A stretch of 64,000 nucleotides of DNA from Cellulosimicrobium cellulans (GTDB taxonomy: Bacteria; Actinomycetota; Actinomycetes; Actinomycetales; Cellulomonadaceae). The position numbers were made by a program, and so were the translations under genes. Shown in pieces: positions 46,869-55,008 of the stretch. The notes beneath the pieces were generated by a model that saw only the letters and a program-made list of their open reading frames with translations, did not search any database and was not told the origin of the DNA. How positions within the stretch are numbered: the stretch's first letter is position 1; every line of letters begins with the position of its first letter. Where the stretch lies: the NCBI RefSeq assembly GCF_007679345.1, contig NZ_VEGH01000012.1:82558-146557 (forward strand), written 5' to 3'.

Positions 46869-48103
46869 GCCGCGGCGCGCAGCGCGTCGGCCGGCACGGA
46901 GCCGACCAGCACCCGGCCGTCGTCCGTGATCAGCACCGACAGCAGGGTCGAGCTCAGCAGCCGGCCCTCGGGGACCGCGGTGGTGAGCTGGTCGTACAGG
47001 GCGGTGGTGTCGAGCGAGGGGCGCCCGGGGTTGCCCTCGTCGTCGCTGGGCACGAACTGCTGCACCAGGTCCTGCGCCTCCTCGGAGCCGAGCACCCGGT
47101 CCGCGCCGGGCACGGTGGCCAGCGACGCGGCGTCGCCGCCGACCAGGCCCGCGACGTCGACGTCGCTCAGCGTGACGACCGTCGACCACCCCGAGCCGGC
47201 GACCGCGACGCCGTCCGGCAGCGCGGGGACGGCGGCCGGGTCGGCGCCGTCCGGCAGCGCAGGCGTCTCCGGCAGCGGCACGACGACCTCCTCGGTGGTG
47301 GCGCCGGCCGGCGCGGAGAACGCCAGCACGGAGTCGTCCGGCGCGGTGAAGACCACGTCGGTGAAGCCGACCTCGAGCGAGGGGGCCGCCCCGTCGGAGG
47401 TCGACCAGGCCTGCACCCGCAGGGGCTGCGCGGTGGCGGCGTCCACCGCGACCACGACCCGGGACACCAGGGTGCCGTCGTCGGTGGGGCTGACGACCAG
47501 CTGGTAGGCGTCCCGCCCGGCGACCGTCGTCGGGCTGTCGACCGTGACGTCCGCGTCCTGCTCGGCGAGCGCCAGCACCTGAGCCGCGGCCGCCTCGGGG
47601 GTCGGCAGGTCGGCGCCGGGGGCCGCGGCGGCCCGGTCGGCGAGCGCCTGGTATCGGGCCACGTCGGCGGGGTCGAGCGTGTAGTGGGTGACCGCGTCGT
47701 CGGTGGAGGAGTAGGTCCACGCCTGCGCGCCGTCGTGCACGACCGAGTACTCGGAGGTCGCGCCGAGCAGCGAGACGCGGGAGCGCTCGGCGCCGTCGGA
47801 CCAGAGCCGCAGCGTCGAGGAGCCACCGAGCAGGTTGAGCGGGTCGGCGCCGGTCATCTCCGCGGGCAGCTCGGGCAGGCCCAGGCGCGCGGTGTAGACG
47901 ACGGTGCCCTGCACGGGCGTCGGCTCGGCCGCGGCCACCCGGCTCAGCAGGTCCTGGGCGGTGACCTGGGGGAGGTCGGCGTCGCCCGGGGAGGCGAGCG
48001 CCGGGACGCCGACCGCGGCGGCCACCGCCACGGCGACGACCCCGGGCACCGCCCAGCGGGCGCGGGGGGAGAGGGGGCGGCGGGGGCGCTCGGTGTCGGC
48101 CAT
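46865..48103 (-). CDS. LolA-like outer-layer lipoprotein-carrier fold protein
   Basis: 412-aa secreted or membrane-anchored protein. One N-terminal helix (WAVPGVVAVAVAAAVGVPALA) then DLLSRVAAAEPTPVQGTVVYTARLGLPEL, which resembles the LolA/LolB-like beta-cup seen in actinobacterial sigma-E or two-component linked proteins; AYQLVVSPTDDGTLVSRVVVAVDAATAQPLRVQ is the diagnostic middle. The ligand is unknown. CACAGT lies 6 nt before the ATG. It is divergent from the response regulator and coupled to the ABC exporter, so the three probably respond to that two-component system. Confidence 0.75.
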   Translation of the reverse strand: MADTERPRRPLSPRARWAVPGVVAVAVAAAVGVPALASPGDADLPQVTAQDLLSRVAAAEPTPVQGTVVYTARLGLPELPAEMTGADPLNLLGGSSTLRLWSDGAERSRVSLLGATSEYSVVHDGAQAWTYSSTDDAVTHYTLDPADVARYQALADRAAAAPGADLPTPEAAAAQVLALAEQDADVTVDSPTTVAGRDAYQLVVSPTDDGTLVSRVVVAVDAATAQPLRVQAWSTSDGAAPSLEVGFTDVVFTAPDDSVLAFSAPAGATTEEVVVPLPETPALPDGADPAAVPALPDGVAVAGSGWSTVVTLSDVDVAGLVGGDAASLATVPGADRVLGSEEAQDLVQQFVPSDDEGNPGRPSLDTTALYDQLTTAVPEGRLLSSTLLSVLITDDGRVLVGSVPADALRAAA

Positions 48104-48109
48104 GCGTCC

Positions 48110-48190
48110 ACTGTGCGGCACCGGCCCTGAGGCGGGGCTGAGAACGCCGGCGCGCGCGGGGCCGCCCCGCGCCGCCCGCAGTGCGATGCT
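48110..48190. promoter_or_regulatory. Divergent leaderless promoters (LolA-like / response regulator)
   Basis: Minus strand CACAGT (48115-48110) ends 6 nt before the LolA-like ATG; plus strand GATGCT (48185-48190) ends 6 nt before the response-regulator GTG. The 93-bp gap would let the regulator control both directions. Confidence 0.5.
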
Positions 48191-48196
48191 GCGGGG

Positions 48197-48850
48197 GTGC
48201 GGGTGCTGGTGGTGGACGACGAGCGCGGGCTGGTGGACGCCCTGCGCCGCGGGCTGACGGCCGAGGGGTTCGCGGTCGACGTGGCGTACGACGGGGCCGA
48301 GGGGCTGCGCCTGGCCACCGACCGCGACTTCGACGCGATCGTGCTCGACGTCATGCTGCCGCGTCGCAACGGCTACGACGTCGTCACCGACCTGCGCGCC
48401 GCGGGCGTCACCACGCCGGTGCTGCTGCTGAGCGCGAAGGACGGCGAGCACGACGTCGCGGACGGCCTGGACGTCGGCGCGGACGACTACCTGACGAAGC
48501 CGTTCTCGTTCGTCGTGCTGGTCGCCCGGGTCCGTGCGCTGCTGCGCCGCCCGCCGCAGGTGCGGCCCGCCGTGCTGGTCGTCGGCGACCTGGTGCTCGA
48601 CCCGGCGGCGCGCACGGTGACCCGCGCCGGGGAGCCGGTCGAGCTGACGGCACGCGAGCTCGCGCTGCTCGAGTACCTCATGCGGCACGCCGACCGGGTC
48701 GTGGGCAAGGTCGAGCTGCGGGACCACGTCTGGGACGGCCCGGGCGAGGACGGCAACGTGGTCGAGGTGTACGTCGGCTACCTGCGGCGCAAGCTCGGCC
48801 GGGAGGCGATCGCGACGGTGCGGGGCGCGGGCTACCGGGTCGCGGGGTGA
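48197..48850 (+). CDS. OmpR-family response regulator
   Basis: 217 aa. Receiver domain with acidic pocket VVDDERG, phospho-acceptor Asp51 in IVLDVMLP, Thr/Ser at LLLSAKD and Lys in LTKPFSF. The C-terminal winged helix (about 130-217) has LTARELALLEYLMRH and VEVYVGYLRRKLGREAI. Its TGA overlaps the kinase GTG (GTGA). GTG start with a leaderless-type -10. Confidence 0.95.
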   Translation: MRVLVVDDERGLVDALRRGLTAEGFAVDVAYDGAEGLRLATDRDFDAIVLDVMLPRRNGYDVVTDLRAAGVTTPVLLLSAKDGEHDVADGLDVGADDYLTKPFSFVVLVARVRALLRRPPQVRPAVLVVGDLVLDPAARTVTRAGEPVELTARELALLEYLMRHADRVVGKVELRDHVWDGPGEDGNVVEVYVGYLRRKLGREAIATVRGAGYRVAG

Positions 48851-50364
48851 GCGCACCGCCGGCGCGCCGCGCCCGGTGGTCGCTGCGCGCGCGGCTCACC
48901 GTGCTGACCGCGGGACTGCTGTGCGTGGCGCTGGTCGTGGGGGCGGTGGTGCTGAGCACGGTGCTGTCCCGCGGGCGGGTGGCCGCGCTCGACGACGTGG
49001 TGCGCGCGCGGGCCGGGACGGTGGCGGCGCTGGTGGCCAGCGACCAGGTGCCCGACGCGCTGCCGGTGGCCGAGCCGGGTGAGATCGTCCAGGTGCTCGA
49101 CGGCGAGGGCCGGGTCGTGGCCACCTCGCCGACCGCGAGCCGGACCCTCCCGGTGCTCGGCGGCGACGCGCTGGCGGACCTGCGGGCCCGGGCGGCGCGC
49201 GCGTCCGGCGGCGGCGTGGTCGAGGGCACCGAGGCGTCCGCGTACGACGCCGCGGCCCGGGTGGCAGCCGTCGTCCCCGCGGGTGCACCGGGCGGGACGG
49301 TGGTCGTCGCGACGGTCCCGGTGGCCGAGGTCGAGGGCCTGGTGCGGGCGCTGCGCCTGGCGCTCGCGGGCGTCGTGCCGGTGCTGACCGCGCTGTTCGC
49401 GGGTGCGATCTGGGTCGCGCTCGGGCGGGCGCTGCGCCCGGTCGAGCGGCTGCGCGCGGCCGCGGCGCAGGTGGCGCGGGCGGGCGGTCCGGGGTCGCTG
49501 CCGGACCCGGGTACGGACGACGAGGTGGGCGCGCTGGCCCGGACGCTGAACGAGATGCTCGACCGGCTCGAGGAGGCGGCCGGGCGGCAGCGGGCGTTCG
49601 TCGGGGACGCCGCCCACGAGCTGCGGACACCGCTGGCGGCGCTCCGGGCCCAGCTGGAGGTGGCGGCCACGCACCCGGCGGCCTACGAGCCGGGCGAGCT
49701 GGTCGACGGGCTCGGCGCGCAGGTGCGGCGGATGCAGGAGCTCGTCGACGACCTGCTGCTGCTCGCGCGGCTCGGGTCCCGCCCGGTGCCGGACGCGGCG
49801 GTCGACCTGGGGGACGCGGCGCGCGAGGCGGTGGCGCTCGCCGTGGCCGGCGCGGGCGGGGGAGCCGGGCCCGTCGGGGGAGTCGGGCCCGGCGCGGGAC
49901 CGGCCGGTGGTGTGCGGGTCGACGTGACCGGCGCGGGCAGGGCGCACGGGGACGCTGCGGCGCTCGGGCGGGTGGTGCGCAACCTGGTGGAGAACGCGCT
50001 CGCGCACGCGGCGACGTCCGTGCGGGTCGAGGTCGCCGACGGACTGGTCGACGTCGTCGACGACGGGCCGGGCGTCCCGGCGGCCGACCGCGAGCGGGCG
50101 TTCGCCCGGTTCGTGCGTCTGGACGCGGCGCGGGCGCGACCGGGCGGCGGGAGCGGCCTCGGCCTGGCGATCGCGCGCGAGGTGGCGCGGGAGCACGGCG
50201 GCGACGTGGTCCTGGGTGACCGCGCGGACGGCGCGCCGGGGCTGCGGGCCGAGCTGCGGCTGCCCGTGGCGCGCGGTGGGGCGGGGCCCGCCGAGGAGGG
50301 TGCGCCGCCCACGGCGTCCCGCGCGCCCCTCGACGACCCCGGCGGGGCAGGCCGGAGAGCGTAG
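48847..50364 (+). CDS. Sensor histidine kinase
   Basis: 505 aa. TM1 near 18-40 (VLTAGLLCVALVVGAVVLS), extracytoplasmic sensor about 40-160, TM2 (about 170-195), HAMP, then the dimerisation H-box AHELRTPLAALRAQL, N-box VVRNLVENALAHA, G1 VDDGPGVP and G2 GGGSGLGLAIA. A Gly-rich insert (GAGGGAGPVGGVGPGAGP) interrupts the ATPase domain. Pairs with the overlapping response regulator; the signal is unknown. Confidence 0.94.
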   Translation: MSAPPARRARWSLRARLTVLTAGLLCVALVVGAVVLSTVLSRGRVAALDDVVRARAGTVAALVASDQVPDALPVAEPGEIVQVLDGEGRVVATSPTASRTLPVLGGDALADLRARAARASGGGVVEGTEASAYDAAARVAAVVPAGAPGGTVVVATVPVAEVEGLVRALRLALAGVVPVLTALFAGAIWVALGRALRPVERLRAAAAQVARAGGPGSLPDPGTDDEVGALARTLNEMLDRLEEAAGRQRAFVGDAAHELRTPLAALRAQLEVAATHPAAYEPGELVDGLGAQVRRMQELVDDLLLLARLGSRPVPDAAVDLGDAAREAVALAVAGAGGGAGPVGGVGPGAGPAGGVRVDVTGAGRAHGDAAALGRVVRNLVENALAHAATSVRVEVADGLVDVVDDGPGVPAADRERAFARFVRLDAARARPGGGSGLGLAIAREVAREHGGDVVLGDRADGAPGLRAELRLPVARGGAGPAEEGAPPTASRAPLDDPGGAGRRA

Positions 50365-50383
50365 GCGGCGCGGACCCGCCGGC

Positions 50384-50866
50384 TCAGGAAGGCAGCGAGA
50401 CGACCGCCGGCAGGCCGCCGTCGCGGACCCCGTCCAGGACCAGCCGCTCGTGCGGGACGACGAGGTCCGGCAGCGCGCCGAGCGGGAACCAGCGCATCTC
50501 GGCGGCCTTGTCCGGCTCCGCCACGGCCGGGTCGCCCGACCACCGGCGCGCCACGAAGAACCAGTCGCACCGCTGCTCCACCTGCGGTCCGCCGCGCTCG
50601 AACCGGTGCAGCGTCGTCACGGGCTCGAGGTCCGCCGGGTCGAGCCGGACGCCCGCCTCCTCCGCGGCCTCGCGCACGGCCGCCTCGTGCACCGACTCCC
50701 CGGGGTCGACGTGCCCGGCGAGCGTGGCCCACCGGCCGTCCATGTAGCCGGTGCCGTTCCGCAGCTGCAGGAGCACCTCGTCCCCGCGCAGCAGCAGCAC
50801 GTAGGCGGCGGCGACGAGCAGCGAGCGGCGGCCCAGGTGGTCGTCGGGGGCGTAGCGGTCGGTCAC
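50384..50866 (-). CDS. NUDIX hydrolase
   Basis: 160 aa. The Nudix box is complete in GHVDPGESVHEAAV followed by REAAEEAGV (Gx5Ex7REUxEExGU), within a MutT-like fold (VLLQLRNGTGYMDGRW before it). It hydrolyses a nucleoside diphosphate linked to another group; substrate not predictable. GTG at 50866. It converges on the kinase gene and diverges from the second I36 gene. Confidence 0.92.
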   Translation of the reverse strand: MTDRYAPDDHLGRRSLLVAAAYVLLLRGDEVLLQLRNGTGYMDGRWATLAGHVDPGESVHEAAVREAAEEAGVRLDPADLEPVTTLHRFERGGPQVEQRCDWFFVARRWSGDPAVAEPDKAAEMRWFPLGALPDLVVPHERLVLDGVRDGGLPAVVSLPS

Positions 50867-50895
50867 GGGGGACGACTCTGCCACGGAGCGGGCAC

Positions 50896-50911
50896 TGTGA
50901 GGCATCTCACA
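50896..50911. promoter_or_regulatory. Perfect CRP-type site
   Basis: TGTGAGGCATCTCACA matches the TGTGA-N6-TCACA consensus of CRP/GlxR regulators with no mismatch. It lies between the NUDIX gene and the second I36 gene, 34 bp before the latter's ATG. Confidence 0.7.
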
Positions 50912-50945
50912 CCAACGAAACGTGACGGGCTCGGACGACGGCGGG

Positions 50946-51356
50946 ATGACACCCCATGTGAACCTCACTCTCGCCCGCCGCGTCCGGGCCGCCCTCGTCT
51001 GTGCCGCCGTCCTCGCGCTGTCCGCGCTCGCGCCGCCCGCCGGCGCGGCGGACGACGACGGCGCGGGCCCGGTGGAGGTGGTCGGGTTCAGCAGCAGCCA
51101 GTGCGCCGCCGGGCGGTTCTGCCTGTGGAGCGGCACCGGGTACTCGGGCACGTTCTGGTCGACTGCCACGACCGGCCTCCAGAGCACGGGGGTGACGAAC
51201 GCCGGCTCGGTGTGGAACCGGATGTCCGTCGACGTCCGCACCTACTCCGGCGCGGGCGGCACCGGCACGACCACCTGCTGGAACGCGGGCGCGCAGGCGC
51301 CCACGGTGTCCGTGGGCAGCGCCTCGGTCCGTACGATGACTGCGACGACATGCTGA
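50946..51356 (+). CDS. Second secreted I36-like inhibitor protein
   Basis: 136 aa. Signal peptide RRVRAALVCAAVLALSALAP with cleavage near AGAADD. Mature domain has CAAGRFCLWSGTGYSGTFW and a C-terminal Cys, again four Cys and the crystallin-like CxxxxxCLW..xxYxG pattern of family I36. It is only distantly similar to the gene at 39,913. ATG at 50946 chosen; GTG at 50958 is possible. The sigma-factor gene follows after 19 bp. Confidence 0.75.
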   Translation: MTPHVNLTLARRVRAALVCAAVLALSALAPPAGAADDDGAGPVEVVGFSSSQCAAGRFCLWSGTGYSGTFWSTATTGLQSTGVTNAGSVWNRMSVDVRTYSGAGGTGTTTCWNAGAQAPTVSVGSASVRTMTATTC

Positions 51357-51375
51357 CGAGCGACCTAGGGACGGC

Positions 51376-52041
51376 GTGGGGGCAGGGGGCGACGAGGGGC
51401 CGGACCGCGCCCTCGCGGAGGACGACGACGCCGAGGCGTTCGCCGCGGCGTACCGCCTGCTCGCGCCCCAGGTCCGCGGCTTCGCCCGCCGCCAGGTCCC
51501 GGACGACCTCGCCGAGGACGTGGTCGCCGAGACCTTCCTGGTGCTGTGGCGCCGCTGGGCCGACGCGCCCCGGGCGGGCGACGCGCTCCGGCCCTGGGTG
51601 TTCGGGATCGCCCGGAACAAGATCAAGCACGCGCACGAGCAGCGCAGCCGGCAGCTGCGCACGGTCGTGGGCGTCGCGGCGGCCGAGCCCACCCGGGCGC
51701 CGGTCGCGGACCCGTCCGAGCGGCTCGCGGGCGACGACCTGGCCCGGTGGCTGCTCGCGCAGCTGCCCCCGGCCGAGGGCGAGGCGATGTCCCTGACCGT
51801 CTGGGCAGGGCTCACGCCGAGCGAGGCCGCCGAGGTGCTCGGCTGCTCGCTCACCGCGCTGACGTCGCGGTTGTCCCGGGCGCGTGCCCGGCTGGCCGCG
51901 GCGCTGGAGGGCTCGGCCCCGGACGGCACGCCGCTGGACGGGACTACGCACGACGCCACGCCGCACGGCGCCACGACGCACGGCGCCACGACGCACGACG
52001 GCACGACGCACACGTCAGGACCCGGGGGGAGGGACCGATGA
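51376..52041 (+). CDS. ECF-type RNA polymerase sigma factor
   Basis: 221 aa. Region 2: YRLLAPQVRGFARRQVPDD, then AEDVVAETFLVLWRRW. Region 4: TVWAGLTPSEAAEVLGCSLT, then ALTSRLSRARARLAAAL. After residue 180 it carries a repetitive tail (HGATT-type units). No anti-sigma with a ZAS motif is visible; instead a CU044_5270-like membrane protein overlaps its stop (ATGA), a common actinobacterial pairing. GTG start. Confidence 0.92.
   Translation: MGAGGDEGPDRALAEDDDAEAFAAAYRLLAPQVRGFARRQVPDDLAEDVVAETFLVLWRRWADAPRAGDALRPWVFGIARNKIKHAHEQRSRQLRTVVGVAAAEPTRAPVADPSERLAGDDLARWLLAQLPPAEGEAMSLTVWAGLTPSEAAEVLGCSLTALTSRLSRARARLAAALEGSAPDGTPLDGTTHDATPHGATTHGATTHDGTTHTSGPGGRDR
51949..52008 (+). repeat. 15-bp tandem repeats within the sigma-factor gene
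   Basis: Four 15-bp units in phase with the reading frame; two central copies (51964-51978 and 51979-51993) are identical (CACGGCGCCACGACG). They encode a His/Thr-rich HGATT-type tail and could change copy number by slippage without frameshift. Confidence 0.75.
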
Positions 52042-53477
52042 CCGACGACGACCGCGACGCCGCGCTCCGCGACGCCCTCGCCGAGGCGGACGCGCTGCGC
52101 GCCCTGCTCGCCGCGCACGGTGCCGCGACCCCTGCCCCCGCGGCGCACCCGCAGGACGAGGACCTCCTGGCCCGGATCCTGGCGACCGACCCGGCCGCGG
52201 CGGGCGGGCGCGGAGCCCGCCCGCCCGTCGATCACCCCGCCGGCCCGGACTCCGTCCCCGCGGGTCCCGTGGCCCCGGTCGTCCCCCTGCGTGGCCCGCG
52301 TCGCGCCCGCCGCTGGGTCGCCGCCGCCGCGGGCGTCGCGGCGGCGGTCGCCGGCGGGACGGTGCTGGCGCTGCTGCCCATGCACGACCCGCCCGCCGCG
52401 GTCGCGAGCGGGTCCCCGCCGATGCTGGCGTACCCCGTGGCCCCCGCGGACCTCGCGGCGGGCGCGGGCGAGCCGGCGCGGGACACCCTGCTCGAGCTGG
52501 CCGGTGCCGCCGCGGCGCAGACCGATCCCGCGCCCGCGGGCGACGTGCAGCACGTGCTGTCCCAGGCCTGGTACCTCAGCACCGTCGTCGGCGCGGACGG
52601 CGCCCCGACCTCGACCGTCGACCCGCTGGTGCGGGAGACGTGGCTCAGCCCGGACGGCTCGTCGGTCGCGCTGGAGTGGCGCGGGCAGCACCTCGGCGAG
52701 GACGGCCGGCTGGCGGCGATCGACACGACGCCGGCGGACGCGGCGGTGGACCGGCTGCCCGCGGGCACCTTCGACCCGGACCTGTTCAGCGCGATGTCGG
52801 ACGACCCCGCGACGCTGCGCTCCGAGCTGCTCGAGGCGGCGGGCGGCGAGGCGATCGGCTGCGGCCCGGGCACGACCTTCGCCGCATGGTGCCTCTACCA
52901 GTCGGCCGCGATCGTGTCCGACCTGTACGTGCTGCCCTCGTCCTTCGAGTCGACGCTGTGGACCGTGCTGGCGGACGAGCCGGGGGTGACCCTCGCGGGC
53001 GAGGTGACCGACCGGACCGGGCGGCGCGCGGTGGCGCTCGCGGTGCCGGGCGGCCCGGAGACCGGGATCGAGGCGGTCCGCGTCCTGCTGGTCGACGCGA
53101 GCACCGGGCGGCTGTCCGGGCACGAGGAGATCACGCTGCTCTCCGAGCCGGCGGGCATCGACGAGCCGACGGTCACGCAGTTCCGGTACGTGGTCGGCGC
53201 CGACCACGTGGCGGAGCCGGGCGGCGGGTCCGCGGGCAGCGGGTCCGCGTCGTCCGCGCCGGGCGCCGCGCCGCCGTCAGGCCTGCAGCTCGACCAGGAC
53301 GGCCGGGACCTCGTCCGCCAGCTCGCGCGCCAGGTAGCCCAGCGGGCCGACGCGGGCAGCCAGACGGTCGCCGGCGGACCCGTGGACGGCGGTGCCCCAG
53401 CAGGCGGCCTGCTCGGCGGGAGCGCCCCCGGCGAGGAGCCCGGCGACCGCCCCGGCGAGCACGTCGCCGCTGCCTGA
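52038..53477 (+). CDS. CU044_5270-like membrane protein
   Basis: 479 aa. A short N-terminal cytoplasmic domain (about 1-95) precedes one TM helix (WVAAAAGVAAAVAGGTVLALL) and an extracytoplasmic domain (about 120-410) with LSQAWYLSTVV, ETWLSPDGS and GRRAVALAVPGGP segments typical of CU044_5270 proteins encoded after ECF sigma factors. Probably a sensor or anti-sigma partner. The last 65-70 residues (after GAAPPSG) lie wholly antisense to the NnrD gene and look unlike the family, so the natural stop may have been lost. Confidence 0.75.
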   Translation: MTDDDRDAALRDALAEADALRALLAAHGAATPAPAAHPQDEDLLARILATDPAAAGGRGARPPVDHPAGPDSVPAGPVAPVVPLRGPRRARRWVAAAAGVAAAVAGGTVLALLPMHDPPAAVASGSPPMLAYPVAPADLAAGAGEPARDTLLELAGAAAAQTDPAPAGDVQHVLSQAWYLSTVVGADGAPTSTVDPLVRETWLSPDGSSVALEWRGQHLGEDGRLAAIDTTPADAAVDRLPAGTFDPDLFSAMSDDPATLRSELLEAAGGEAIGCGPGTTFAAWCLYQSAAIVSDLYVLPSSFESTLWTVLADEPGVTLAGEVTDRTGRRAVALAVPGGPETGIEAVRVLLVDASTGRLSGHEEITLLSEPAGIDEPTVTQFRYVVGADHVAEPGGGSAGSGSASSAPGAAPPSGLQLDQDGRDLVRQLARQVAQRADAGSQTVAGGPVDGGAPAGGLLGGSAPGEEPGDRPGEHVAAA

Positions 53478-54143
53478 CGTGCCGAGCCCCGCGTAGCCGG
53501 TCGCCGAGGACCAGCGGCGCCCGTCCGGGTGCGCGATCGTCCCGGCGCAGGTGACGACGGCGCCCCACCGGTCCGCGACCCGGGCGGCGGCGTCGTCCGG
53601 GTCGACCTCGTCCACGCCCAGGAGCCGGGCCGCCTCGGTGGTGTTGGGAGTCAGGACGGTGCGGCCCTCCGGGAGGGTGATCTCGTCCCGCAGCCCCGGC
53701 AGCACGCCGAGCGCGAAGGCGTCGAGCAGCACGGCGGCGTCCCGCTCCGCGAGGGCGTCGAGGACGGACCGGACCAGGGCCGCCGCGCCGTCCGGCTCGT
53801 CCAGCCCCGGCCCGACGACGACCGCGTCGGCGCGCTCGAGCTCCGCCGCGAGGTGCGGCGGCGTCGCGCCGGTGGGCGAGCCGTCGGCGTCCTCGGGCAG
53901 CGCCAGCACGCCGGCCTCCGGCGTCGCCACCGCGAGCGGCGCCGCCACCGACGAGGCCACCGCCAGGGTGAGCCTCCCGGCGCCGATCCGCAGCGCGGTG
54001 AGACCGGCCAGGGCGGCGGCGCCCGGCGTCCGGCGGGCGCCGCCGACGACCAGCACGCCGCCGCGGACGTCCTTGGCGCCGTCCCGCGAGGGCAGCGGCC
54101 AGCCGCGCAGCAGCGCAGGGGTCAGCGGCGGCGCGTCAGTCAT
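53277..54143 (-). CDS. nnrD: ADP-dependent NAD(P)H-hydrate dehydratase
   Basis: Repairs hydrated NAD(P)H by ADP-dependent dehydration; 288 aa, ribokinase-like fold. Characteristic KDVRGGVLVVGGARRTPGAA, TPNTTEAARLLG and the catalytic loop GTSGSGDVLAGAVAGLLA. The NnrE epimerase half found in fused proteins is absent. It overlaps the phosphatase-like gene by 8 bp, and by 201 bp tail-to-tail with the convergent gene. Confidence 0.94.
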   Translation of the reverse strand: MTDAPPLTPALLRGWPLPSRDGAKDVRGGVLVVGGARRTPGAAALAGLTALRIGAGRLTLAVASSVAAPLAVATPEAGVLALPEDADGSPTGATPPHLAAELERADAVVVGPGLDEPDGAAALVRSVLDALAERDAAVLLDAFALGVLPGLRDEITLPEGRTVLTPNTTEAARLLGVDEVDPDDAAARVADRWGAVVTCAGTIAHPDGRRWSSATGYAGLGTSGSGDVLAGAVAGLLAGGAPAEQAACWGTAVHGSAGDRLAARVGPLGYLARELADEVPAVLVELQA

Positions 54144-54852
54144 CGCCCTGCCCCGGGTGCTCCGTGACCTCGGCGCCGCCCAGGTGCGCGACGTCGTCGA
54201 CGACCTCGGCCCGCCAGCCGTCCGGGCCGCCGACGAGGACCGTCACCGAGGCGTTGCGGACGCTGCGCGCGGCGACCTGCGCCATCAGCTCGTCCTCGGT
54301 CAGGCCCTCGCACACGTAGCGCAGCAGCCAGATCACGGCGTCGTGGCAGACGACCAGCACCCGCCGGCCCGCCTCCCGCCGCTCGATGTCGCCGACGACC
54401 GAGCGGAGCCGCAGGGCGACGTCGGACCACGACTCCCCGCCCGGCGGCCGGAAGTACATCTTGCCGAGCCGGTCCCGACGGGCCGCCTCGTCGGGGAACC
54501 GCGCGTCCACGCCGTGGCTGGTCAGCCCGTCGAGGATGCCGAGCTCGCGGTCCCGCAGCCGCTCGTCGACGACCGGGCGCAGCGCGAGCCCGGCCTTCTC
54601 GACCGCGAGCTCCGCCGTGCGGCGCGCCCGGACGTACGGGGAGCACCACAGGGCCTCCGGCGCCTCGTCGGCCGGCAGCGTGGCCAGATGGGCACCGAGC
54701 GCGCGCGCCTGCTCCTCCCCGGTGGCCGAGAGCGGGGTGTCCGCGTCGCGCCACGGCACGCCGACGGTCTGGGCGCCGGTGCGCTCGGCGCGCGTCGCGG
54801 CGACGTTCCCCTCGCTCTCCCCGTGGCGGACGAGCACGAGTCTGCTGGTCAT
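54136..54852 (-). CDS. Histidine phosphatase (phosphoglycerate mutase-like)
   Basis: 238 aa. The RHG motif LVLVRHGESEGN holds the phospho-acceptor His10; LWCSPYVRARRTAEL, ERLRDRELGILDG and VCHDAVIWLLRYV complete the active site (second His in VCHD, where most have GH). Substrate unknown. CACCGT lies 6 nt before the ATG. Likely co-transcribed with nnrD. Confidence 0.93.
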   Translation of the reverse strand: MTSRLVLVRHGESEGNVAATRAERTGAQTVGVPWRDADTPLSATGEEQARALGAHLATLPADEAPEALWCSPYVRARRTAELAVEKAGLALRPVVDERLRDRELGILDGLTSHGVDARFPDEAARRDRLGKMYFRPPGGESWSDVALRLRSVVGDIERREAGRRVLVVCHDAVIWLLRYVCEGLTEDELMAQVAARSVRNASVTVLVGGPDGWRAEVVDDVAHLGGAEVTEHPGQGDD

Positions 54853-54959
54853 GTCCCCACGGTGGCAGCAGGCCACGCGCCGCGCATCCGGGGGCGCCGG
54901 TGCCGCTCGCGGTGGGTCCTCGGTCCCTGCCGCGGGACCGGCGGCCGGCGGTACGTTCT

Positions 54960-54975
54960 CGTGACAGCGTTCACA
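54960..54975 (+). promoter_or_regulatory. Rex-like operator upstream of adhP
   Basis: CGTGACAGCGTTCACA matches the Streptomyces Rex operator TGTGAACGCGTTCACA at 13 of 16 positions, with a perfect right half. It lies 34 bp before the GTG of adhP, a typical target of the NADH/NAD-sensing repressor Rex. Confidence 0.6.
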
Positions 54976-55008
54976 AGGTGGTGGACGCGCGGCATGAGGA
55001 GAGCTGCT

